From: Anthracocystis setariae
Taxonomy: Eukaryota > Basidiomycota > Ustilaginomycetes > Ustilaginales > Ustilaginaceae
Length of the DNA stretch: 64,000 nucleotides
NCBI GenBank assembly: GCA_928724745.1
Contig: CAKMXJ010000021.1
Location: 310,001-374,000, forward strand
Direction of reading: 5' to 3'
The notes under the pieces are model-generated. The model did not search any database and was not told the DNA's origin. It was given only the letters and a program-made list of their open reading frames with translations. The number at the start of each line of letters is the position of its first letter. Within the stretch, counting starts at the first letter, position 1. Positions 10,724 through 21,200 of this stretch are shown piece after piece. The position numbers and the translations under genes were made by a program.

Positions 10724-12748
10724 GATGAGGGCCAAGTGGTCGAAAGTTGGAGGCGGTGTCGATGCTGAGACGTCAAGGTGGCGTCGTCGGCTGCTTTCCG
10801 ATGCAACGGCTGTTTTCAATGGTAGGAAAGGGTGCGACGGGGATTGCGTTTTCAAGAAGCCAAATGCAGAGATGGACGAAAGTGGCAGTTGATTGACAGG
10901 ATAAGCATACGACCGGCGGACTAGTGTGTTGCTTGGAGGCTTCGCCTTGCGCGCCTTGGGATGGGAGGCAAGACTTGGTCGAACTTCAGATACTGTCGTT
11001 CCAGCCAGGTGAATTTGATTCGTGAGCAAGAGTCCTGGGACGAGTCTATTGCCAGACTTGGGCGTGTCAGAGGAGAGACAGCGAAGGTTTGCCCTTGACA
11101 GATTATGGCGTACCATACACGAGTGACCTAAAACCAAAGACGGAAAGACAGACCTGAACACACCGCCTGCCTGAATCCGCGAGTATCGGATAGCAAGATG
11201 ATGTGGAGAGCTGTCGCAATGCTGCCTGCCGCCTTTCTCGATCAGACACCCGAGTGCTGCTACCCGGCGAGTGGTGTGATGTGGTGAGGTCAAGGAATGG
11301 CGATGTGGTAGGAGTGCGAATGAGATAACGCAAAAGGCAGCCACTGTAACCGCTGTATTTTGGCTCTGGCAGGAGGCAGAAGGGCAAAACGAAAGGATTG
11401 GAATCGCATGCACCTCTGCCGCAAGATGACGGATTGGTCGGGTGAGATGACCTGAACTGGATTTCCTCGGTGTAAAGAAATTTCGATAAACTGCTTTCCT
11501 TCAGCTAGGTCTCATTCCAAGGCACGAGCAGAAAAATAGCTACAGCACAGCGCAGTACAGAGTGGTGTCAAACAAATTAAAGCAGAAAGGTAAGGAAAAG
11601 TCTCACTCTTCCCCCTTGAACAGCTGAGAGAAAAATAGTGGAGGGTGGGACGATGATTAGGGTCGCGATAGGCCAAAAATAGACCGAGAAGAGACGATAC
11701 AGTAGAGTACTACATATCGCAGCTGCGCTTTTCCATCGGATCGGCAAATGGTCGATCAGCATCAGCCTGGATGCAAAGTCTCACCTTTGCACCAAACCTC
11801 ACTCCACCCCACAAACAGCGTCGGCTTGCAGAAGGCGAAATGTCAGATGGAATTGCAGCCACATCCATGGACGTCGCCGTTGTCCATATCAGATCCTATG
11901 CTGTGGGAGTGCCAAGACCATCTTGCAATATCACTCTAAACAGATCAGCAGGATCCGTAACGGAGAACCCCCAAGCTCTATGCTCATCCAAAGCTGGAAT
12001 GATCCTTCAGAATGAACGCTGCAATCCGAAGCGACGAGCCAACACTCTGCAATAGACATGTCGCATACTATCACGCACACATCGTGGACCGGAAAAGGAG
12101 AATGAAAATTCGAAAAAGAGATACAAGGATCGGACATGCAAGTACAAAGGATCCCCAAATAGAGAGAGCCCTTCACAGTACAGGCCAACACCTGAGGTAA
12201 ACAAAAGACGAGTCTGCCTTCTCTTGACAACCTTCACAAGTGATGTTGGACGTCACTCGAACGGTGAAGCTGAAAAGCCGGTCTTCTACAACACCTTTGG
12301 TATCCAGAGAGAGTGAGGCATGTGGACTGACCGAACCGGCGATCGTCTACGCGCTACCCCACAACAGACAAGTGTGAAACAAACAAAGTTGGCTGCGCCA
12401 AAGAAAGAGAGAATCTTCGGAGCCTGATAAACGGGCAGAGTCAAACACGAAACGGAGCCAAAAAGATGATGATGGTGGTGGTGGTGGTGGTGGAAAGACG
12501 ATGAGTGGATAGAGGATGTTGACTGCGCGCCAAGAAGCAGTGCCCGCACCACTACGAAGCATGCGTGCCATGCAATGCAAGCAAAGCCGAGGACATGGAT
12601 GCGAAAAAGCGACGGAAGAAGAAGAACGATTGACCATGTATGACCCGGGACAAGGATTCGGAGGAGCCGAAACGGTGATAGGAGGCCTTTTTTAAAAAAA
12701 GAAAAAAAAAAAATCTATGATCAGAGGGAGAAGGGAGCACCTCCTCAT
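10724..12748. other. Intergenic region between the glucanase gene and the dihydrofolate synthase gene
   Basis: About 2 kb. The part up to 11413 continues the open frame of the downstream gene and may be 5' UTR or extra N-terminus. The rest shows no convincing gene. It contains a TGG run near 12475-12492, an A-rich tract near 12690-12715 just after the glucanase stop, and CAGTAC-type words near 11550, 11700 and 12175. Confidence 0.4.
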
Positions 12749-13795
12749 TTATTCCTCGTCGTCAAGTTCGTCTTGGTCCGAAATGGGACCGTTTGCGGCC
12801 TCGTAAGCTTCGATGGCCTTATTACGAGCGATGCAGTGTTCATCGCATTCGACCACCTCTGTGGGTGGGTCGAAGACGTCTTCATCGTCGATGATCTCGT
12901 TGCCGTCCTCGTCCTGGTGCTTGACGGCGCGACGGGCGACGTGAGCAGAGGGCAGGGCACGGTTCGAGTGAAGGGAGCGCTTGGTGGGTTGGGTCGAGTA
13001 CATGTACCAGTAAGCAATGTCACGAAGCGAGCCGTTGCCGTTGAGGAAGGCGTTCTTGTGGTTGGCGTACGAGTCAGGAGGGTTGCTGATCTCGAAGCAT
13101 CCGAGCCAGGCAGCACGCTTGACGTACTTGACCTTCTGCATCCAGGCGGTGGCTTGCATGTGGAACTGCTTGATGGCAGCCATGTTGCCACCCGAGGCAG
13201 CGGTGACACCGTATTCGGTGACCCAGATGGGCTTCTTGAAGGTGTTGTGAACGGTCCGGACCCACCTCTTGAAGGCATCCAGGTCGTTGTAAGTACCGTA
13301 CCAGTGGATCGCCATAAAGTCAACGGTGCATCCAAGCTTGGAGCACTCATCCATGAACTGCTGAAGCCATTGAAGGTTGTACACCATTTGAGGCGAGCTG
13401 ACCTTGACGCCCCTCCTGGCGTAAGGCTCCAGTTCCTGCATGTGGAGACGCGCGGCGTACTTAGGGTCGATGTTGGCCTGACCAGGAACATCGGGTTCGT
13501 TGAAGCTGAGAAGATGCTTGGGAAGGTTGTCGTTCATCTCTTGCTTGCGCTGGTTCCACTGAGAAAAGTACCTGGGACCCCAGAAGCAAGGAACAAACTC
13601 AAGCTTGCCGTTGAACAAGGGGTTGGCACCATCCTGCCAATGCCAGTACCATGAGATCAAACCCTTGGCGATACGAGGTCCGTAGTTGTTGTTGACACCC
13701 CAGGCGAGACCACGCGCAAGCTTGGCCTCGGTCGAAGAGACGGCAAAAAGGAGGGCGGCGAGAGCGACCACCAAGATCTGTAAAGAGAAACGCAT
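12749..13795 (-). CDS. Secreted GH128-type glycoside hydrolase (probable endo-beta-1,3-glucanase)
   Basis: Members of this catalytic-core family cut beta-1,3-glucan in fungal walls. The protein has 348 residues. Residues 1-24 form a clear signal peptide ending in SSTEA. The catalytic domain runs from ARGLAWGVNNNY to about residue 285. The likely acid/base is Glu100 in LSFNEPDV and the nucleophile is Glu194 in WVTEYGV; MAIHWYG and the terminal Trp-rich strand fit the TIM-barrel fold. After the domain comes a ~65-residue acidic tail with two Cys (ECDEHC) ending in DELDDEE, not part of the usual enzyme. The start at 13795 places the signal peptide at the N-terminus; the frame opens further upstream without similarity. 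Likely role: remodelling of the fungus's own wall; a plant-related role cannot be excluded. Confidence 0.88.
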   Translation of the reverse strand: MRFSLQILVVALAALLFAVSSTEAKLARGLAWGVNNNYGPRIAKGLISWYWHWQDGANPLFNGKLEFVPCFWGPRYFSQWNQRKQEMNDNLPKHLLSFNEPDVPGQANIDPKYAARLHMQELEPYARRGVKVSSPQMVYNLQWLQQFMDECSKLGCTVDFMAIHWYGTYNDLDAFKRWVRTVHNTFKKPIWVTEYGVTAASGGNMAAIKQFHMQATAWMQKVKYVKRAAWLGCFEISNPPDSYANHKNAFLNGNGSLRDIAYWYMYSTQPTKRSLHSNRALPSAHVARRAVKHQDEDGNEIIDDEDVFDPPTEVVECDEHCIARNKAIEAYEAANGPISDQDELDDEE

Positions 13796-14178
13796 GTTTG
13801 CTGAAAGAGTGTGGCTGAGAAAAGGGAGCGAAGCGTAGGGTGGTGATCTGCGTTGATGTGATGGGTAACACGCAAATGAAAGAATGCTAGGATAGATGAG
13901 GAGATATAGTGCTGATGAATGGCGCGAGATGAACAAGATAAGCTCTGGAAAGGGGGAAGAGATTGGATGGAATCAGTCGAGTGATGGATGGCAGAAACTG
14001 GTCGGATGCTGTCGTAGCTGTTCTGCAGTTGAAGAAGAGAGCGAGCTGGGTGGTTGTTGTCAGTGTTGAGAGTGTGGTGGTGGTGGTGGTGGTCGTCGTC
14101 GTCGTCGTGCGCTATCAAAGCCACGTTGGATGGTGTAGGGGATGGGGTCAGAGAGGTGGAGAGAGGACGAGGTGGAGG

Positions 14179-14182
<4 letters not shown>

Positions 14183-14213
<31 letters not shown>
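14183..14213. repeat. (GA)n microsatellite
   Basis: About 15 uninterrupted GA units upstream of the glucanase gene. Confidence 0.9.
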
Positions 14214-14217
<4 letters not shown>

Positions 14218-14290
14218 ATGTAGAGCAAGATGATGTCGAGGCAAGGGGTTTTTGAAGGGGAAGGGATGTTTGGATCGATTCGGTCGGTCA

Positions 14291-14320
14291 GGCACGGCAC
14301 GGCACGGCACGGCACGGCAC
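14291..14320. repeat. GGCAC tandem repeat, six copies
   Basis: Six perfect head-to-tail copies of the 5-base unit GGCAC, in the gene-poor region. Confidence 0.95.
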
Positions 14321-16298
14321 GCTTGGAAGAGCATTCAGCACTTAGTGTACCACACATATGGCAGGTCATGTCAAATCGTTTGCATTCGCACCACGCTTGC
14401 TTCTGCCACAATGCCGTCACACAATGTCATACCACACTGGCGCTGTGGTTGCAAGAAAAGCCTAAGCGCAGACGTGGGTCTCTTGAGCGCAGCTTCTGCT
14501 CCTCTGCCGAATCACGACGGCACCAAAGCGCTCGGGCAGAAGCGCATCAGTGTATTGTATTGTTTGGTGAGCAAAACAAAGGTCAACAACGCTGGATTGC
14601 ATTATTGTGCTTGTTTGCGCCATCCTTACCAGCCAAGACAGCCAAGCAGTCACCTTGGAAAGTAAGACGAGCAGCATGAGACCTTGGTCTCGGGATAGCC
14701 GAGAGCGGACCGGACGTCAGCAATGCGCTTTGCGTTTGCGACGCAATTGTATTGTACGCATCGCAAGTGAAGAAGCCAACGAAGAGTTGACTGACATGCA
14801 GCGAGCGAGCGAAACAAGTGTCAAGGGATTGGCGATGATCGACAGAACCAACTTGGCATGCTGCATGTCGCAGTTTGGCGAGAAAGTCCAACACCTCAAC
14901 CGAGGCGCAGCTGCTCGTGCATATCATGGCACTATTCCAGTCTAGAGCGCGTGGGGTGGTTCGGTCACTTTTGATCTGTCACTAGCACTGCTTATGCGCC
15001 ATGTCCGCTGCCAAATGAAGCGCGACTTGCATCAAATACAACAGTAAATTCAAGAATTTCACTCGAAATGGCGCTAGGAAATCGAAACCTTCTTGGCGAA
15101 TGTGCGTACACTTTTTCTGTACAGTCCAGGACAGTGTAACTCGAGTACAGTAGTGGCAGCGTTATGCGAAACCAACACCGGCTCGCCCGAACTACAGAAT
15201 CAACGCGTCTCAAACGAGGAGGCGACGCAGCCAAACTACGCAACTACGCTATGCTACAGTGCACTCCAGCATTCCATTCCAATTCCCCCCCTCTCCCCCT
15301 TGCCTATGTAGTCTCAACCGCAGCCGTAGCCTGGTCTGGGCTGGGCTGGGCTGGCGGTGGTCAAGTTACAGAATATAGTATCGTCGAAAGGACCGTGCTG
15401 TATTGCAGTTGTGGTTTTTTTGTCGTGGCGTCGTTTTGCAGAGTGCCATTTGGCCGACTCTGTGTGCCATCGTGTGCAAATAATAAAATAGCGCTCAAAC
15501 AAAACCGAGCGGAGCTCGTATTTCAGACATGCCTTATTCTTGCCTTGTCAGGCACGATGCGTTGCGTCGATCCTGCACCTTTCCTCTCTTTTGTTGTGAT
15601 CATGTCCCTGTCTTTTGTCTTGTTGTTCCTGTCTGCGAGCGATTCTCTCCTTTGCCAGTCTGTCTGTGTTGGCGAGATTACGGAAATTGTTTGTGTGGTT
15701 ACAAGCGATCTCGAATTGATATACTGGAACCGACGGGTAGGATTCATCGTCCGCCCTGGGGCTTGATTCTGGTGGCACAAGGGCTTGTTCATGGCAAGCC
15801 AAACCAGGTACTGTACGGTAAGCGAAGCGAATAGCATCTACGACGCATTTAGCTTTGGAGCCAGAAGAATGGAATCAATCGATTGCAGCTCGATTCGGTA
15901 GGTGTTGCCGGCCACGCTCAGCTTACTTTCGGCCCTCGATAGTAGAGGAGGAAAGTACCGTTGGCCGAAAGATGCCGTGGTGTTGAGAGCACATTCATCG
16001 GCACCGGCTCCACAGCGATGTCGACAGAACAACAAATACGTTACAGCGGCTTGCAAATCCGGCCAACATGGTCCGAAATCGGACGGGTCCTCGTCCCACA
16101 GCTGCTTGGCGTTGGCGCTGTCGAAGTTTAGTTAGGCTTTGGATGTACCGAACAAAGAGGGAGAGGGGGGGGAGCCAAGTGGCGTAGCAAGGTTCGAGCA
16201 TTCCTCTTCGGAATGAACCGTCTCCCTTGAGCAAGCAAGAGTTTGGGCGGTTGCTTGATTCTATCGTCGTTACGGCGCTTGCTTTGTATGCGTTGTAT

Positions 16299-16317
16299 TG
16301 TACAGTACATGCTGTAC
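16299..16317. repeat. TGTACAGTAC-type palindromic word
   Basis: TGTACAGTACATGCTGTAC is an imperfect palindrome built on the GTAC/CAGTAC words that recur in this region (also near 15808, 16875, 17013, 17276 and 17338). Confidence 0.6.
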
Positions 16318-16508
16318 GTGTGATACAGAGGAGTCAAACAAAGATATTGCGTTTTACGGCGCCGCAGGTGGAAGGCGTCAAGTCGTCAGGACAACCGGCT
16401 GCTCGGCGTATCAGTAGATTTGTCGCTTCTTGTTGATTGCTGCTTCAAACAGGATTTATTCATCATGAGAGTTGGCCGCCATCGCTTCGCTTTGACCGTA
16501 TGAGCGCA

Positions 16509-16537
16509 GGCACTGGGCACTGGGCACTGGGCACTGG
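16509..16537. repeat. 7-base tandem repeat (GGGCACT-type), four copies
   Basis: Four consecutive near-perfect copies of the 7-base unit, outside any gene. Confidence 0.9.
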
Positions 16538-18257
16538 TCGCTGCCCTGGGCGCAGTTGTTGGTAGCATGGTCACAATGATACAACACAGGCGCTCGCACG
16601 CCCCAAGAGGACCGTTCGGTGCCTGCGCCTCTGCACAGACCTCTACACCAGGTTGTTCCAACTTGGCGCGCCAGTAAAGCATGTGTTGGCATAGCTTGGC
16701 GTGCCATTTTCCGAGGATCAGTTCAAGGTTCATGACGCGGCGTTACAGGCAAGTTAGCGAGGCCTGCTGCCAATCATGATCGATTGGCTCGAATTGCAAC
16801 ACTCTAGCAACCACAGCCGCTGCCGCTGCCGCTGATGCTGCCGATTCACCTTGTCAGTTTGAGTGGGTTGCAGGCTACAGTACAGTAGTTGAACAAATAC
16901 GCCGCGATGGAAGGGATCCAAGGGATCAACCCCTAACGCATCTGCTATTTGTGGCTTGGCGTTCCAGAAACATCCTAAGCGAAGCAATTGCAGCGTCCAG
17001 ACGGATACAAAGGGTACTGTACGCTACGCTCTGAAAGCAGCGTTGTTGGGTGATACCAGAAGTACACCTTTGAAACCAGGATGCTTCTTGCTGGTGGTTT
17101 GCGAGACGGTAGAACTCGTCTGCAGGATTGTGCATGTTCAAGCGCTACACCACTCACACTGCACTGCACTGCACTGTATTGCATCACATCACAAATACAC
17201 GACTAATACGTGCGCTGGCAAGTTGTTGTGGCTGCTACGCTCCGCTCTTTTTCAAGGTGCCAATCTTGCAGTTACCGTACAGTGCACTACAGTACTACGA
17301 TACAGCTCTCCCCATTTGGCTGATGCTGCTTGGATGTGTACAGCACTGTACTGAACTGTTTTGTATGTTGTCATTCGTCAATAGAAGGCTAGAATATAAT
17401 AAATTGGCTTCTGTAAGATTGATTTGGCATCGGGTGCTGATTGATCTTGGCTTCGCTCCGACCAATTTATGCACAAAAGAGGATGTGAAATGAACGCAAG
17501 CAAGCAAGCATCTCTCAGTGTAGTACTGAATAAGCGTATGGCTCGGTCAAGCTTTTTGGTCCAATTTCATTTGAGCTCTGTCATCACAGAACCGCTGTGC
17601 ATTAAGGGGTTCGTGGACTTCTTTTCTGAATCTTGCGGTGAAAACTTGAAAACTAAAAAAATCAAAAATGAACGAGAATTTGCCACAAAAAAAAGGGGTC
17701 GAGAAAAGGTCAAAAAAAAAACAGCATAGCAGCAGCTACACTGCATCGGCTGCCTAAATAATTGATTGCCCTTTCCCGGTTTGCAAACCACACGAGGGCC
17801 AACAAGGACTTGGATCGGATGAAAGCAAAGCTATTTTATTCGCCGATGTGCGATCTACGATATGCGGTGTTGGACGCCTTTTGGAGCGCTCTCCGCACCA
17901 TCTCGGCATAGACCCCAACCTCAACCGCAACCGCAATCGCAGCTCAACTCGTCAGCCTCTTGCGCACCTCTCACCGGACGGATCCCCATCGTATCGGATA
18001 CCATCGCACTTGCCTTGGGCTGAAACCGACCGCTCACGTCGACAAGGAAAGGATCATCGCGTTCTTCGGCGCTAAACCCCACCAGCGGACAATCATTCTA
18101 CAAGCCAACGATTGCATCGGCGGGTAAGCAGAAGCACTCGTAGGATAGAGGCAAACAAACAGCCTCGCTTCTTGGTATCAACTCTTATCTAGATCCTGGA
18201 AGCCCACCATCGATGTCTCACTCAAGGTGACGTACTTCGTCTCCTGTTGCGCTCCAG

Positions 18258-21200
18258 ATGTGGAACCAAACCAACATCTCGGCTGCCGCAGCTTCGGCAG
18301 CGTCTGGTGGTGCCGCCATCGGTGCGGGTCTTGGTGGCAGCAGCAGCAGCAGCAGTAACAGCAACACCAACACCAGCATGCCGCATGCATCTAGTCACCC
18401 GGCCCTCAACGTACGCACTGCTGCTCTCAACAACATTTCGGCCGCTCTTCGAAGACCTGGCACCGGCGGCTTGGGCGCTTCTGCTCAGCTTGCCTCCCCT
18501 TCTACCGTTCAGCCGTTTTCGCGCACTTTCGGCAACATCCCCTTTCCAGGCACCGCATCAGCGCCTCGTCCTCTCGCCCCTCATCAGAGTGCCTCTGCCA
18601 ACCAGCGGTCGATCCAGCACCTCTCTCTCCTCACCTCTCGAACACCTGCCTCGCTCGCCAAGCTGTCTTTCCCGCCGCAAACCACCATCTTCTGGCAACG
18701 TCTGCAAACACTCGTTTCGCTTTCAGCAGCTGAGCACCAACAACATCAACAGCCCCGACATCCCATCCAATCTGGCGCTACATCGGTCCATGCTTCAGTC
18801 AACTCCAACTTCTCTGCCTGGAACTCGGGCGTGCACGACGTGATATCGTGCATCAACAAAGCAACAGCTCGATCACACAGCACAGCCGACTCCAACAGCA
18901 CGCCAGAGGGCGGTCTCAAGCTGCTGACCCGTCAACCTCTGGTCTACACATCCTCACGAACAACGTCGCCACAGTCTAATGCCCAGCCTGGTACCACGGA
19001 TCCTCTTCCAAGCAATTCCAGCGTAGATCTATGGATCTTCGTCATGGTGTCAGACCCAATCGCCAATGCGACTCCCATTACAAGCAGCGCAGCCATAGCT
19101 TCAACCACACAACCGAGCGATGCAGCGGTGCCAGATGCTGAGCTCACCTCCACTGCAGAGCCTGCCCCGAAATCCACCGACTCACCCCTCCTGGACCCCA
19201 GCGTGTCTGCCCACTTGCCGAGCGACCTCGCTAAGGCTCTCACACGTTTGGCTGCCATTGCCAACCTAACTTCAGGCTCGTATTTGCTCGCAAGTGCATC
19301 ACTATCAGCCGCCGATCCTAAAGGGAAGCAATCGTCGCTCACGTCGGATCAACGCACAGCTCACAAGCGCTTCATTGCGTCGATCAAGGCCAGGGCGCTC
19401 GACTCGATCTTGCCAACTCCATTCACCAGCATCGACCCCTCGGCTGGACACAGTGGAACATCCCCAGCCGGGTCGTCATCGGCACAGTCGCACATCACCA
19501 GGACACGCTTGCGTCTGGGAGACAAAGTCGTCTTCTTACCTCGTCATCGTGACGGCGCCGCTGCAAACCCAGCGCGCGACTCCACCTGGCTCTCCGACTC
19601 TGAATCTACAACCCATCTCGGCCAAACCGCGGATCAGTGTAGCCTCCTCACCGAGCTCGATGTTTGGCTCACCAGCACATCAATCTTCCTTCGTGCTGCC
19701 TCTCAAAGGCTCACAGCACTACCACTGGCAAGCACTCGGCATGCACAAACCAGGGCGTTGGCCACATCTCAAGATGCGACGGTTTCACTGCTGCTGGCAC
19801 CCATCGGTCGCTCTGCCAAGCTCACAGGCATAGTGTCGACAGCTAGCCTAGCCGCTGAACACCTTGCAGAGCTGCAAAGTCTCTTTAGTAGCTCCGCTCT
19901 CGCTGCCACAGAAGCGCACTCCCAACCCGAAGCCATCTTTGCGTCTGGACTGGCCATATGTGCGCTACCTCCGGCTGAAGCGACTGTTGCCAAGTCCCAG
20001 TTACAGCCAGATCTCAACCATGGGCAGCCACGAAAAGATTCTTCGCCCATCGGATTCACGCCCATGGGAGTGGAAGACCATGTTATGGAGGATTGCTCCG
20101 TGTCTGTTTCTGCTCAACACGAGCAGTCGCAGCAGGACAGCAAGCAGGAAGAACGCCGATTTCTGTGGCCGGTCTCGTGGTGCCTCGTCATCCAACCCTC
20201 TGGCTCTGCGGCTCAAGCGTCGCGATCAAGGCCCTTTGCCCACAACGATCTGCAGACGATCCAAAGCCAGCCCATGACGCCACTCAAAGAGCTCGTCTCT
20301 TTCACGCTCAAAGTCCTCAATGACGCCAATGAGAACACGTTCAAACAGAGCACCGCGCCCTACACACCTGGCGAGCAGGACGATGCTTCTCTCTCACGAC
20401 ATCGCATGGACCGTCCCTCGTCGGCGCGACCCGAGGTCACACCGGCCAGCATTGCGTTCCCCGATTTTGACTTTGGCATGCCCACGGCGGCTTCCTCGAC
20501 TCCATCGCAATCGCTTGCGCCTGCAGCTCCGTCTATCCCTAGCACTTCCCCGGCCAAACGCGAGCTGACAGCCATGGAGCAAGGGCGCGCAAATCAGAGC
20601 GCAGAGCCGTTCGGCGACGCGCTTGATTGGATGCAATTCCTGCCACAGGCCAGCGAACCAGCAGCAGCACAAGCTTCCACGACCGCAGCAGTGCCCGCCG
20701 ATCCTACTATTTTACAGACGTCTGCCATCGGTGGCGATGCTCAGAACAAGAACGAGAGCAATGGTGCACAGCTCACACTGCTGGAACCAACTTGGGCTTT
20801 CCAGCAGCCATCTGCATCAGTTTCGGCCGAGTCAGGGTCCGCAGTAGCACTAGCAGCTTCAGCAGCAGCTCCGACCAACCCGACTCAACCAGCTTCCCAA
20901 GGGTTCTTGCAGCCGCACAGCCAGGTCCACTCGCACACTTCAACCCCTTTTCACGCCAATGCTGCTACACCGCTCGGCTTCGCGGCACCCCAGACCAAGC
21001 GCAAAGCTGGAGAAAGCGACATCTTTGGAAATCTGGGTCTGCTCACTGAGGACGACTTTTCCTTCTTCGACGAGTCGGCGTTCGGTCTTGAACCTGACAC
21101 TGGACTCGGTGACCCAACTGCTTCGATTCCCCAGCATCACGATCAGCCTCGTCATCCACCCACTGCATCCGCAGACGACGACCAAAACTTCGGACAGCGC

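Larger units (their letters stand above)
13796..18257. other. Gene-poor 4.5-kb region between divergent glucanase and MED13 genes
   Basis: I find no supported gene here. It holds TGG/TCG runs near 14070-14112, a GA microsatellite (14183-14213), a six-copy GGCAC repeat (14291-14320), a four-copy 7-base repeat near 16509, A-rich patches near 17650-17725, and many TACAGTAC/GTACTGTA words between 15100 and 17350. The longest open frame (15164-15766) has no recognisable similarity. The two ends must carry the promoters of the flanking divergent genes. I saw no tRNA or 5S rRNA. Confidence 0.5.

Noticed and set aside
11414..12748. Possible small gene between the FOL3-type and glucanase genes
   Set aside because: Several short open frames on both strands, none with recognisable similarity or a clear start context.
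12773..13654. 293-residue plus-strand open frame opposite the glucanase
   Set aside because: Antisense shadow of the GH128 gene, whose catalytic motifs and signal peptide are on the other strand.
14291..14320. Possible CRISPR-like array (GGCAC repeats)
   Set aside because: Perfect head-to-tail 5-base units without spacers: simple tandem repeat in a eukaryotic genome.
15164..15766. 200-residue open frame in the gene-poor region
   Set aside because: No recognisable family; hydrophobic patches but no coherent domain, and the only support is its length.
16181..16215. Possible tRNA T arm (AAGGTTCGAGC)
   Set aside because: The flanking bases do not form a T stem and no other arms are present.
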